A DNA stretch of 64,000 nt from positions 47,215,491-47,279,490 of the forward strand of contig OX104130.1 of NCBI GenBank assembly GCA_944470555.2, in the 5' to 3' direction. Below are positions 45,953 to 57,235 of this stretch, piece by piece (position 1 is the first letter of the stretch; every line of letters starts with the position of its first letter). Below the pieces are notes generated by a model that ran no database searches, was not told the DNA's origin, and saw only the letters and a program-made list of their open reading frames with translations. The position numbers were made by a program, and so were the translations under genes. This DNA is from Heterobilharzia americana (Eukaryota > Platyhelminthes > Trematoda > Strigeidida > Schistosomatidae).

Positions 45953-46761
45953 GTGAGTACTTAAAATTATATCAGTGCTTGTTATTTAATTCAGTGGGGT
46001 ATGATAGTGATATAACAGAACCTATGTTTTTGTCTTTGAAATAACACTTGATAGCACATGCTTTATCTTTTCTTTTACTTACCTATTATGGTCTTCAAAT
46101 ATTTTGTTTTTATATCCGTTTACTCACAGTTCACTTCTCCTTCCGGATCACTTACAACCTTTATTTTTCATCAATAGCGGTTTCTAGAACTGTTACGGCA
46201 CCCTTTGTTATGCATGAACTGCTTCTAGATTTTATGTTTGATTCCTCATTTCATTCGGGTTAACAAACGAAAGCTTCAGGAATGACTATGGCTCGCGTCT
46301 GAACTTTCGTCAATAAAGCAATTTTCAATTCGTAATGCTCAGATAATAGCTCTTATCGCAATTTCAAAATTGGCTATACTTGTTAAGTACCCGTTCTCGA
46401 AGTATGTTGCATGCATCAGCTTCTTTCCTTCATTACTGTTCTTCATATTAGTTATCGTAACTTCCTCCAGATTGGCACATTATCTACCATATAAATTAAT
46501 TTTGAGCAAAGAAGATACATTTTTCAGAACTGTCTGAACTCTCTGTTCATGTTTCTCCGTCCCGTTAGACTCCACTGCCTTTTGAAACTATTGTTTTTCT
46601 TGACTCGTCCATCATATGATGAGTAAAGAGATTAAATTGGAAATTGGCAGTTTTGCATCATTAATTGCATCTGATGGTTTCCGATCCCTCCACAGATCTC
46701 TGTTTTCATTCTCTTAAATTCTTTGGGATGATAATCTTAACTACGTTCTTTTGAAACATAG
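45953..46761 (+). other. probable second intron of the BNIP3-like gene
   Basis: The donor GTGAGT at 45953 is good. The acceptor at 46760-46761 (GAAACATAG) is only a proposal, with a weak pyrimidine tract. Confidence 0.45.
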
Positions 46762-46828
46762 GATATGTATTATTGTGGGACTAAGCATAAGGCAGATCCG
46801 CAATACTACATTGTCTTGGCATGCCTAG
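46762..46828 (+). CDS. BNIP3: candidate last exon of the BNIP3-like gene
   Basis: If spliced from 45952 to 46762, the split codon becomes ACG (Thr). The frame continues ICIIVGLSIRQIRNTTLSWH, then Ala and a stop at 46826. This completes a roughly 23-residue hydrophobic helix followed by Arg residues, as in BNIP3 where the helix ends in a Gly-Arg-Arg stretch and a short tail. The acceptor is weak and the exon is short, so another exon further downstream cannot be excluded. Confidence 0.4.
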
Positions 46829-47519
46829 TGTGCATGAAAATCAACTTCAAAATGGCCCGTCAGACGTATTATTTGAAAAGAATAGTCTAATCCATGTGTA
46901 GCTATACATTTATTTCTCACTTCCTGAGAGTTTTTTGCAGTGTTCCCAGCTAATTCACAGTCATAGCCTATATTTAAAAAGGAACGTGCGACGTACCTTG
47001 TATGCTTTGAAAGGAAGGTTTGCCTCATATAGTGACTCAGCATTCAGTAGGTTCTCAGCTGCGTTGTTTGGTATGATAGTTGGTGAATATTCGCAATTGT
47101 GGATATTTGTTGATCACTTTCAAACATGCTGTTCCGATTTCCTCTTGGATATTAGTCATTTTAAGAACTCTTTTCTTAAATAGATATGATAAACGGTTTC
47201 CATGTTTGGTCTACTCAGGCGTGCTACATTTCGCGTATCTACGAGACAATTATGCCTGTGAAATCGATAGCATCACGATCATAGGATAATTTTCTCTACT
47301 GTTATTTGAATTGCAACAGTACTTTCTTTGAAGTCTAAGCGTCATCATCTGTCATCTGCAACAAATTACTGACAAATTGCACTGTTTTTAGAGTATTCTT
47401 TTAAACAATGAAATGAACATGCTTCGCTATACCATATCAATTTTCTCCCTTCATCTACAAGCTTCAGTGTAATGCTGATATGCTAAACCCAGATGAAGTA
47501 AATTTTGTCAAAATGTCTA
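46829..47519. other. non-coding stretch, nothing recognised
   Basis: Presumed 3' flank of the BNIP3-like gene. No poly(A) signal was chosen with confidence. Confidence 0.45.
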
Positions 47520-47850
47520 GATAGTAGCGGGCGACCTCAACACTCAAGTAGGAAAGCTGACGCCTATGGGAAATTCCATGCCAAAGGATTGCCAGCGGTG
47601 ATCGGTTCTTAAAATTTTACTAACAATCACTTGTTCCTGGTTGGCCCTAACTTCAAGCATTAGGAAGAGGCATTTTCTCACTCGGCGTTCATCGACATCA
47701 CGCCGAATGTAAACGCAGATCAACCATATTTCTGTTATCCATCGTTTTGGTCTATTGTTCACTGTTACTCTCCTCCAGGTTGACAGGACGTGTGTTGATA
47801 CACATGTGGTCGCCTCGATTTACTTAATCTCTGAATGGTCACCTGTGTGA
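47520..47850 (+). pseudogene. LINE endonuclease relic
   Basis: The plus strand reads VAGDLNTQVGKL, then after shifts TCSWLALTSSIRKRHFLTRR and TQINHISVIHR. These fit the APE-type endonuclease blocks GDFNAQVG, LFLxNTxFRHxxRHxxTW and QIDHIxIxxRWR of trematode LINEs. No RT in the same orientation follows, so it is an isolated fragment next to the oppositely oriented RTE copy 2. Confidence 0.7.
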
Positions 47851-48270
47851 ACTGATATTCACACCTCGATTTTTGTGGCAGCAGCGTGCGTAAATGTAAT
47901 AATACCATAAACATAATTAATAATTTTAGGTTCATTTCGAAATCGTGACGTCGGTGCAATGATTCAGTGACTGTGACTAAAATAAGTAGATATATAGTAA
48001 TATAATATAGCTGACCGGACAGTCTTCCATACCGGGATAATTAATTCTTTTAACTGGATGGCAATAACTTTCGCCCATCAGTTACAGAAAGTTGAGGGTA
48101 ACAAAGTATAACTGGTAGAAAAACAGTGGGACAAATCATTAGTTGGTGACTGTCGCTGATGGTCGGTCACACTGGCGCAGATGTCTTCACTGTTTAGTCC
48201 CTTGAAGTTAAGCCATTTGCCTTAGTCTTAATTTTTTTCCCCTGTCTCTCTTCTCACACTTTTGTTCCTA

Positions 48271-50700
48271 GTGGAACATAAGGCTTCAGTAGCACATCAT
48301 CGTTTCGCTCTGTTCTCTACTGTCTTTTCATCCTGGCTCCACGACTACCAACAACCTTTCATTTCTTCTTCACACGACCTCCTCCATGTCATCCTCGGAC
48401 GCCAAGCGCATCGTTCCCCATTTCAGTTCCACTCGAGGTCCCTGCGTGGGATGTCTTCAAACGGTCTTCTCAATGTATGTGCAACCCATCTCCACTTTCT
48501 TCTGCATATTTGTTGGGCGACAGGTTTTTGACTGGTTCGTTGACAGCAAGAGTTCCTTGTTGCTTATACTTATTATTCTGGCCATCTGACCTACAGCATC
48601 GGGCAAGCGTAGGCGGCAGCTGTTGATGTATGTCTGCAGTTTGTTGGAAATGCTTCTCGTAACGTGCCAAGTCTCTGAAACATCACACAGAAGCACTGAC
48701 TTGACTGAATTAGTGTTGAAAATCCGTATGTTGTTCACGCTTCATGCTGAGTGGAGTGCAGTAGATCTCCACACTGATTTCAGGTTAATGAGGGAAGACA
48801 TATCTTGCTTTTCCGATCCTGGCTTTGACGTCCTCATGTGTGCCGCTGCCTGTAGTTGGAAGGATGCTGCAGAGGTAGGTGTATGTGAAAGAGACAACTC
48901 CCTTCAGGTTTCTCCGTTGATGGTGACTGGTGCTTGTTGTTGGTTGGTTGGGTATCTTCATCACCTCTGTCTTCCCTACGTTCACCTGAAGAAAGTCCTG
49001 TCTTCGCTGCCTCGACTCTCCTATCAACTTGTTGATTTTCACCTGTAGAACTTCGACCTTGTTCGACAAGACACTAGACATTAATCATCATTGGCGAAAT
49101 CTAAATCTTCTCCTGGGGTCTTTTCATCGGTGCAGCGTATGCCCATCTTCTCACAGCTCCTCACAGTTTCTTGCATGATCCAGTCGAGCACAAACAGGAA
49201 GATCATCGGTGATAGTAGGCGGCAGCCTTGTCTTGCCCCTGTCCTCACTTCAAAGGCACCACTTAGCTTTCCATTGTAAATCATTGGGCATGTAGCATCA
49301 CATGGCATATAGCTGTTGAATGAGGTTGATAAAGGTTTGTAGCACTAACACTGTAGTGTTGAAGTAGTTGCCAAATTACTTCTCGGTCGGTGCTGTCCAA
49401 GGCCTTTTCAAAGTCGATGAAGTTGAGGTAGAGAGTTGACTGCCATTCCATGCTTTGTTCTATGATGATGCATAGTGCAGCGTTGCAATTTGATCTACAA
49501 ATGACTTATTCTTCCTGAAGGCAACCAGCCTGTTCCGGTCGTGATCTTGAATCTGGAGCATTTTTTAGTCTCTCCAGGATGATGTGGCTTAATACTTTGC
49601 TTATGGTGGACAGGAGCGTGATTCCGCACCGGATGTTACAGAGACTCAGGTCGCCTTTCTTTGGGAGTTTGACAAGGTAGCCCTTCTTCCAATCTGCAGG
49701 TACCTTCCGTTCCTTCCCTCCAAACCTTCTGCAATAGTAATGTGAGCGTGTCCGCTGTTGTCTCTGCGTCTGTTTTCAGTGCTTCTGGAGGAATTCCATC
49801 TGGTTATGCTGCTTTTATCGGATTTCAGCAGCTGTATGGCGTTCACTTCTGCTTTCGTCGGAGGGGTTATGTTCACTGATATTTCTGTGGTTGGTCTGCT
49901 GGTGGTGTTTCTGAACGAGTTGCAGTTGGTGGTGGTGGTGGTGGTGGTCGATCCATGGGTTTTTTGAAGTCGTCAGCCCACCGTGTCCTTCGTTTCTCCT
50001 TTTTGGTGATGACTAAGTTCCATTCATTATCTTTCATTAGTTTCATCTGCGTTCCTCCTTCCAGATAGTTATTTGATATAATTTTGTCAGTTCTTTATCT
50101 CTCCTACCTGCAGCCTGTTCCCATTCACTTTCCAATGTGTAGTAGAAGTATCATTTGTCTTTCCATGCCCTCTTCTTCGCTTCTTTGTCCAGTGTAGTGT
50201 TTTGTAGGTTGTGTTCAGTTCCTCTTTTCGTTGTTCATCCCTGCACTGCACTGCACTGGTTCATCTTCTACTTCACTACCTTCTCTTCCTCCTCTAACAG
50301 CTTCCATGTGTCTGTCTAGGTCCATTCCTTGTCTCACCTCTTCTTCTTCCTTCCTAATACGGTTATATAGGTTTCTTTCCATATCTCTTTCAAAGAGTTC
50401 CAGTGTTCTTCCACACAGGTTTCCTTGGCGATGTTGTGTAGTGTCTCACATTTTTTGCAGATGACTGACTGATGTGAAGATGTTCTTTGTAGTTTCGTCC
50501 TTCAGTTCAGTTTCTGTTTGTGGGTGTTCGACTTGAAGTGTGGCCGTCTTTCACCAGCTTCTTTGAAGGTTTTCAACTTGATTTCGAAAGTTCCTTTGTT
50601 CACTCTACTCTCTTTATATTTTGACTCCTTATCTCTTTACCAGCTGTTGTGGCCCGCGATAATTTGGGCGGATGTGATTGTGTGCCAACTTTCGTTTTGA
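48271..50700 (-). mobile_element. RTE-type (SR2-like) LINE, copy 2, longer
   Basis: 48271-50242 is over 99% identical to copy 1 (5491-7453), in the same orientation. This copy continues to about 50700 on its upstream side with the endonuclease-RT linker (minus strand: THKQKLN, CKKCETLHNIAKETC). A GCACT triple repeat sits at 50242-50257 where copy 1 ends. It has the same FANDD lesion and the same stops as copy 1. Confidence 0.85.
48340..49880 (-). pseudogene. reverse transcriptase pseudogene of RTE-like LINE, copy 2
   Basis: Same broken RT as at 5560-7100: TGARQGCRLLSP and FANDD plus stop at 49308-49081, and IRIFNTN near 48738. Relative to copy 1 one C is missing at about 48915, which lengthens one minus-strand ORF (49081-48785) to include DVKARIGKARYVF. 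That stretch is the expected continuation, so copy 2 keeps the older reading frame at this point. Confidence 0.75.
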
Positions 50701-51112
50701 ATTTTCAATATGTCAGTTTATTATTTTTATTTAGAATAATAGAAATATTCTAACTCAGTTGAATAGGTTCGTGTTGATGGCAACTTTGAATTGGAATAAA
50801 TTGTACCACTTGTTTTATTTGCTTTCTATTGCCGCCTAATTTGGAACTGGGATTCCTGATTCTTCGCAGTTGACTGAGTTTTCACCGGTCAATCTCGAGT
50901 CTGAACCCCGACCCGACCTACTGATTTTTGGGCTGCATAGTAGCACCATATGGCCTCACACAAAGGTGTTGCTCATTGCTTAGTGAATGAATATGTACGT
51001 AGATACTGAACGAATTCAGTTTATGTTAGTTGTTATCATAGTAATAGCACTAAGACAGCGTTTTTCATGTTGAAGTCTCCATTTTACTGTCATTATCATT
51101 TTGTCAACCTCG

Positions 51113-51167
<55 letters not shown>

Positions 51168-53486
51168 CACATTGTGGATTTCCTCATTCAGTTGATATCA
51201 GGTCATTACAACAGCAAATTATATGATTGCTATGTACCAATTTTACGTTGACCTAAAAACGTACGATTTTGTAACAAAATGCTCAGTACTTATCGCTTTA
51301 CGCTATCAAAATATGCAAATGACAGTGTTAGTTCGTTTCTATGTAGTGGTGCCTGTTGATGTTACTTTCTATGGACTCCACCATACAAATGTTGACCATC
51401 AAAGGTCAATGAACATTGACCTGGAATTTCTTTGATCTAACTGAAAGTTGTGAAAAGTTTTCCTTCATGATCAGGTTCGTGTTATAGATTTCGACAAAAA
51501 CTATCCTACTGGATCACTTATCGTTATAAATAGCATGTAATCTTAGTCTCTTTTTGTTGTTTGAAGCCCTTCCAATTTGCTGATTACGATGATAAATACA
51601 TCACTATCAAATTCATATACTGACCACGTTACTGATCAACTTTCTTTTTGCGCAGTTTTGAGAGTTATTGAAGTGGATTACGAACATGTGCCTTTGAAAT
51701 AAATCTCCAGTATCGGTATACTAAATGCCAAGATTGTGTGTGTTTTGCCTGAAACTTTGAAATTCAGAAATACTACATTAACTGGAGTAAACATTGTTTA
51801 ATATTTCGACCACAGAAATAGTGTCTAAGCAGCGTTTCAATGGGTACCCGTCAACACTTTTTCGAAGATTAGATTCATCATTTTGGACTTCATCTACACA
51901 AGACTATACAAAAAAATTATTTAAGAAAACGCAAATAAGAGATTCTGTATTTCTTTTATTGGTGTTATGTTTAAATCGAAGCTTACGCACAAAATTTTTG
52001 CTTTTGTGCTGAATTTGCTTAAATTCTACTTCTGATCCCTTAATGGGTTTCATTATGTACGCCATCGAGCATGACCAAAGCATGGGCAATACTTGTTAGT
52101 TCCAGTGGTCCAATAATTTCCTTAGGGCTGAATAACGACTGTCTTCCAAGGGATCTGAAAACAGTTTTTAGATAGATCTCAATTACTGTAGAGTGGACAT
52201 AAAATCATTTAAACTCAAATAAGATGAGACTTACCGCTAATTAATTTTCCTTTTTTATCTACAGCATGCTTTTATTTATCCGGAAACGAGCGAAATTCTC
52301 AAAGGTTTTCAACATACCTTTGGACTAAATATGACGCTTTTTTCGATGATATAGTGGACAAGATAAGATAACTTTGAAGTTTCTTTTATGGAATATATCA
52401 CATGCATTAAAATAAACGCACATCTATTACTACACAAAAGCGCAAATATGAACATGTTTTATTGGTTATTTTATATTTTATTTTCGTTTCACTTTCTTTT
52501 TCGAAACCCCATGCTTGTTTTTCTTTACTGACTTTACTTTGGCATTCATCACTGATAGTTTTCTCAACCTTTCTTAAATATGTATACTTTATATATACCA
52601 CCTGGTGTTATTAACTTCATTGTTATATCATTTTTTTCATTTTCATGCATACATATGTGTGCGTGCGCGTGCACACACATGTAAGTTGTTTTCCTCCTTT
52701 CATATTAAGCGCACACATATGTGATTATTATGTCATACTGGCAATTAAATAGGATTGTTCCATTCGCAATTGTAACTACATTCACACTTTTGTCATCACT
52801 GTACCCTTCTACTCGAACCTGTTTTTCTGCTTACAGTAAAGTATTTTAATTTTTTTTCGAACACATTATTTTTCATTGTCATAATTGTTATTACTCTGCT
52901 TAATATATTGCAAGTGTGTTTTTGTTGTTGATTGTTTGATTTGTTATTGACTCAACTGTTACTATTTTTGGAAAGGTGACTATGTGGTCCATTTCTTTAT
53001 TTGCCTACTTACCCTTCTGAGTTATAAAGAAGTTTATAAAACATTTTTTCTTGATCAGAATATGTTTTTGTGTTGGTTTTCACTTACATTTGTTCAATTA
53101 ATTGTTTTTTCTTGTCATTGTCATTAATTTATTCATGATTTTGATAATTTTCTGTCTTTTTCGTTTTAATGGTCTTGGGGGTGTTGGTGTGGAAGTAGGA
53201 GTAAATTGCTAGCAATCCGTCCCCTATTAGATTATGTTTAGTTCTGTTACTGTGTTTTTCCTTTGATTTAACTTTTTTTCTAAAATTTCTGATTGGTTTA
53301 CTACTCTGTATAACTTCTTCAATTTTTATACTTTCCTATTATTACAATGGTAATTGGTGGGTTCAATTTGTACAATTTCGAGATTTATATACGGAAATAT
53401 TTTTTCTATTTTTTAAAAACGACTCTGTATTGTTCTCCATTCGATAACTTTGTCTGAAAAAAAATCTATGGTTCTAGGTTTTTTGT
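50701..53486. other. non-coding stretch with simple repeats
   Basis: Contains the (TTA)n tract and an alternating purine-pyrimidine stretch at about 52648-52683. No coding signal recognised. Confidence 0.45.
51115..51165. repeat. (TTA)n microsatellite
   Basis: About 16 tandem ATT units. Confidence 0.97.
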
Positions 53487-53517
53487 GTATTCCTTCATTT
53501 TTTGAAAAATGGAAGAA

Positions 53518-53682
53518 AAAAGACATTTCCAGAATAAGATGGGCTCATTTTATTTCACGGCCTTTCATCAGCTGCAATTAGCCTATAATTAGAATGAAGA
53601 ATTAGTAGTAATAATGGCGAAACATACTTTGAATATGTAGAAATAAAGAGTTGAAATCTGTGATTAACAATAAGGCGGAGAG
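53518..53682 (+). repeat. left inverted arm of foldback element 2
   Basis: Pairs with 54198-54362. On the minus strand it contains CTGATGA (53571-53565), eight nucleotides, then GAAAT (53556-53552). Confidence 0.85.
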
Positions 53683-54197
53683 CCGCGAAACATGATTAAT
53701 AATCACAAGTCTTAATCAAGATCAATGGCAATTTATGTTTGATGAGAAAGTTTTGAAGCTGTGTAACGTGGGGGACAACTAACAGGAGTGTAAAAGAAGG
53801 GGTTGTTAAAGAGCTAATAGGTTACGTAATTATATGGAAAATCGTTAAGTGATTAACTGTCAGTAAGTTGTTGATGACGATGTGATACAATCAGAAAAAT
53901 GAAGAATATATGCAAGGAATTATATACAGTTATCAAGGCGAATGGTAATTACAGTCTCTTGTTGAATACATAGGTAAAATTGAAAATGTTAGGTGGCAAG
54001 AGCTTCCGCAAACCGTGATAAACATGACGTTCTTTGTTGATTATCCTGAAGGATTGATAAACATCTATTGGATATGTTTCCATCTGGTGTCTGGCGATTG
54101 CGCTGGTGAAGATCCTGCTTCTTTTCAGACACAGATTTCTCTGAATACGCTCATTGATTTCGTCCAAGGTTTGTAATTATTAATCCTGTTTACCAGA

Positions 54198-54362
54198 CTC
54201 CCCGCCTTATTGTTAATCACAGATTTCAACTCTTTATTTCTACATATTCAAAGTATGTTTCGCCATTATTACTACTAATTCTTCATTCCAATTATAGGCT
54301 AATTGCAGCTGATGAAAGGCCGTGAAATAAAATGAGCCCATTTTATTCTGCAAATATCTTTG
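54198..54362 (-). repeat. right inverted arm of foldback element 2
   Basis: Pairs with the left arm. On the plus strand it contains CTGATGA (54309-54315), eight nucleotides, then GAAAT (54324-54328). Confidence 0.85.
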
Positions 54363-54393
54363 TTCTTGCATTCTTCAAATTTGTCAAGGGAAC

Positions 54394-55879
54394 TAAAATG
54401 TATGACATTTTTAAAAGGTCGCCTCCATTTCTTGTCAAACAACTTGTTGTCATTTGTTTATATCTGCTGTCGTATTCATTATTTACAACTTATCATTTTG
54501 TTGGTATTTGGGGTGTAACTCAGGTTTCTATCAGTTGGTAAGTCGGTTCGCGCATGTTCAAGCTTTTTTGATAGTGGCTAATCAATTCTATGTTCCGTAA
54601 AATAAATAGAAGTCAACCAACTCCCCATTACTGGTTTAAGCGTGTTTGAGAAATTTCGGCTTTGCTGTGCAGTCGAAATCCAGCCACTCATCTTAGTGTT
54701 TTTTTGATGTCATGGAAAATAAAAGTGCTTAACATTTTCATGCCTTGCCTGCTCTTCTTACGATATATATCTAAATAGTCTTTAGATATCACTGTGACAA
54801 ATTGATACAGTTAACATATTGTATCTAATATCTTTGAGAACAAGAAAGAACACTGCGTTAGTTCAGATCACTCTGAAACATGATGAAGAAAAGAGTAATG
54901 TCCCGGCAGTGTTTTATGTAAGCGATTAGATTCCTCCCTTTCTTCCCTACAAAGTATCCACCAAAGATGTTTCATTGGCTACCTCTACGTTGCATAATTC
55001 AAATCGTAAACATGAAAGATGAAAAATAAAGATCAGATGTTTAGCAACTGACCAGATAGATTTCAAACCACTGAAACATACATTCTTTGAGGTTTCGTGA
55101 AAAGAGCCTGAGTCTACTTTTTTTCCTGGCAATTGACATTGTTTCATCTTGTGAATTATAATTCCAGTGAAAGAGAAGTGGTTCTCAGAGGTAACCATTG
55201 ACTTTGATCATGGTTTCCAAGCCGTATTTCAGCTCTCATACAAAATGTTATGCAAATTGTAAAGTAGTATCGTCAAATTACTACCATCTGGTTTATACAT
55301 ATATTTCATATAAAATGAAGCTACTTATAAAATCGATATGGTTTGAAGGTTAATTGTAAATCATGGATATTAGATACATAGAAATTCAAGGAAAATAAAT
55401 GACGTATACAGGTGTCTCTTTCGGATCATATGGTTTCTATGCAATGTCGCTTAAAAATACATCAAAGGATTACTTCATGGTCAGCCTCTATATTTTTCAT
55501 TCGGTGGGTTGTAGTTTTATGGTATCATCGAACACCTTGTGTTGTTAACAGCAGAATATCATTGCTGTGCAGTGGGAGTGATTATGTTACTGAACATTTC
55601 GTATATGATATAATTTGATAAACATCAACAAATTCAATCATATGACTTACATCTTATTCACGTTTTCTCACTCTACATATAACATTTTTCATTTTCGAGA
55701 ATAGGTTTTCTTTATTTTTACGGAAATGTCCTACGTGTATTGATGTCATTCATTATTTATGTTGAAAGTTAATCATAAGTGAGTGACAACTGCGTTGTTA
55801 TGTTATGGACGAATTTCGAAACAGTTTACTGTTAAATAAAAGCGATCTTAAATAATTCACTTAGTATTGGCCCAAGAGT
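54394..55879. other. non-coding stretch, nothing recognised
   Basis: AT-rich DNA. An 83-aa minus-strand ORF at 54947-55198 has no family resemblance. Confidence 0.45.
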
Positions 55880-56040
55880 GGATTTCAGTGCGCACGTTCC
55901 TTCTTATTCGTGACTTGTCAGCCCCATATTTACCTATATCTTAGTGGTTTTTTTATCCTTCTGAACCAACATGTTATCCAGCAGGCTACGGAGTTACGAT
56001 AGCTGGTTGCTGTACAGTGAGTATTAGTTTAGTGATGGTA
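55880..56040 (-). mobile_element. decayed Sm-alpha-like SINE with broken hammerhead
   Basis: On the minus strand CTGACAA-GTCACGAATAAGAA-GGAAC, followed by GTGCGCAC, aligns with the Sm-alpha ribozyme. The core is mutated (CTGACAA for CTGANGA, GGAAC for GAAAC), so it should not cleave. The tRNA-like head is not clearly readable. Confidence 0.6.
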
Positions 56041-57064
56041 TTAGTGATCTTTGACACAAGACTGAATTAATCAGTCTGTCTTCATATTGGCTGCTTGTAC
56101 GAAGTCCGTACCCTTTATTTCAATGTTAAAAATGTAACCCAGATCTGAATACACTTACAAGAATCCCTTATACCGACAAAAACTAATAAATTCAACTTTG
56201 TGTTTCCATAATGGAAAAAAAGTTCAATAGTACACAAGCTGTTAATTTGCAGAAAAATATAGACAACTGTTTTTGCTACTGTTAGACTACACATGAAAGT
56301 ACAATCAAACCAGACTTTTACAAAGTTTATTACCGAAACATGTATGTGACTTCACGATCACAAAAACAATGGGATTATATACTTCAAAAGTTCATCGGTA
56401 TATAGGAAAACAAGTTCCTAACGATAAAGCAAAAACAAATAACAGTTATAATGTTTACTTACCCACCAAAAGCATTTCAAAAATTTGCTTATGTGACTAA
56501 TATGATAGCTTATGTTAAAAAAAACAATGGTATCGTGCGACAGCTCCCAAATATTTTACACCAGTACAATGTTATGTTTTTCTAGTCGGTGACCTTTTGT
56601 ATTTCAAGTATGATACGCACTTTCTCGCTGATTTATATATAAATACGTGGCTGAAATTTATGGCAGAGGTGGAATAAAATTGAAATTACCAGTGTGAAGT
56701 TTTAAAGCTTCAGGTATCTTTTATATAAGTATATGATAAAAACAATCCCGAAAGTTTTGTAGTTGTATGACTGCAATATAATAATCAAACAATTCCATTC
56801 CCAACTAAGATAAATGTAGCAATTCAGGGGTTTTTATTATGAGTATTTCCCTTCTTGAAACGTATGTAGTTAAAATAGATAAGAAAGGTCAGATATCGAC
56901 TGAATACATTTTTTATCGAAGTCAAACACAAGTAGTTTTGACACTATTCTTATTTGTTCATACTGGTAATCCCCCGTTGTTATACTGGGTCGAATTGATC
57001 AACCTCTGTTGGCATTTTGGCTCCGACGCAGATTGCCTGAATATTTATTGTAATAGTTTACTCG
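56041..57064. other. non-coding stretch, nothing recognised
   Basis: No recognised coding or repeat signal between the two decayed SINEs. Confidence 0.45.
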
Positions 57065-57235
57065 ATTGCGGCTAGCAAGGGAATCCATGACGTGCATTTC
57101 TTCCTATTTGTGACTCGTCAGCTGGATGTGTCTGCACCCCAGTAAGTTTTGGTGTTCCCAACTGAGGTTCGAATCTCATCCCTATCGCTTCACATGCCAA
57201 AGCGTTTATAACTTTGTCACACCTTTTTCTGACAG
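57065..57235 (-). mobile_element. Sm-alpha-like SINE, moderately decayed
   Basis: The minus strand has a head containing CGCTTTGGCATGTGAAGCGA and a B-box-like GATTCGAACC at about 57171-57162, followed by a near-complete hammerhead at 57127-57083. The order and spacing are those of schistosome Sm-alpha SINEs. Confidence 0.75.
57083..57127 (-). ncRNA. hammerhead ribozyme, probably inactive
   Basis: The minus strand reads stem I ATCCAG, core CTGACGA, stem II region GTCACAAATAGGAA, GAAAT, GCAC, cleavage GTC, then ATGGAT. Core residues survive, but two of four stem II pairs are lost (G-A and A-G), and the first stem I pair is G-A. Confidence 0.65.

Larger units (their letters stand above)
53487..54393. 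mobile_element. foldback (long-TIR) element 2
   Basis: Inverted arms at about 53518-53682 and 54198-54362 (about 165 bp, few mismatches) with weaker complementarity for another 30 bp outward. The interior of 0.5 kb has one 72-aa minus-strand ORF (54167-53949, unrecognised) and no transposase. The overall design equals foldback element 1 but the arm sequence is different, apart from a shared hammerhead-like core. Confidence 0.7.

Noticed and set aside
54309..54328. Calling the foldback core a functional hammerhead
   Set aside because: The eight bases between CTGATGA and GAAAT (AAGGCCGT) do not form a hairpin stem. It is kept as a pattern finding, not as an RNA gene.
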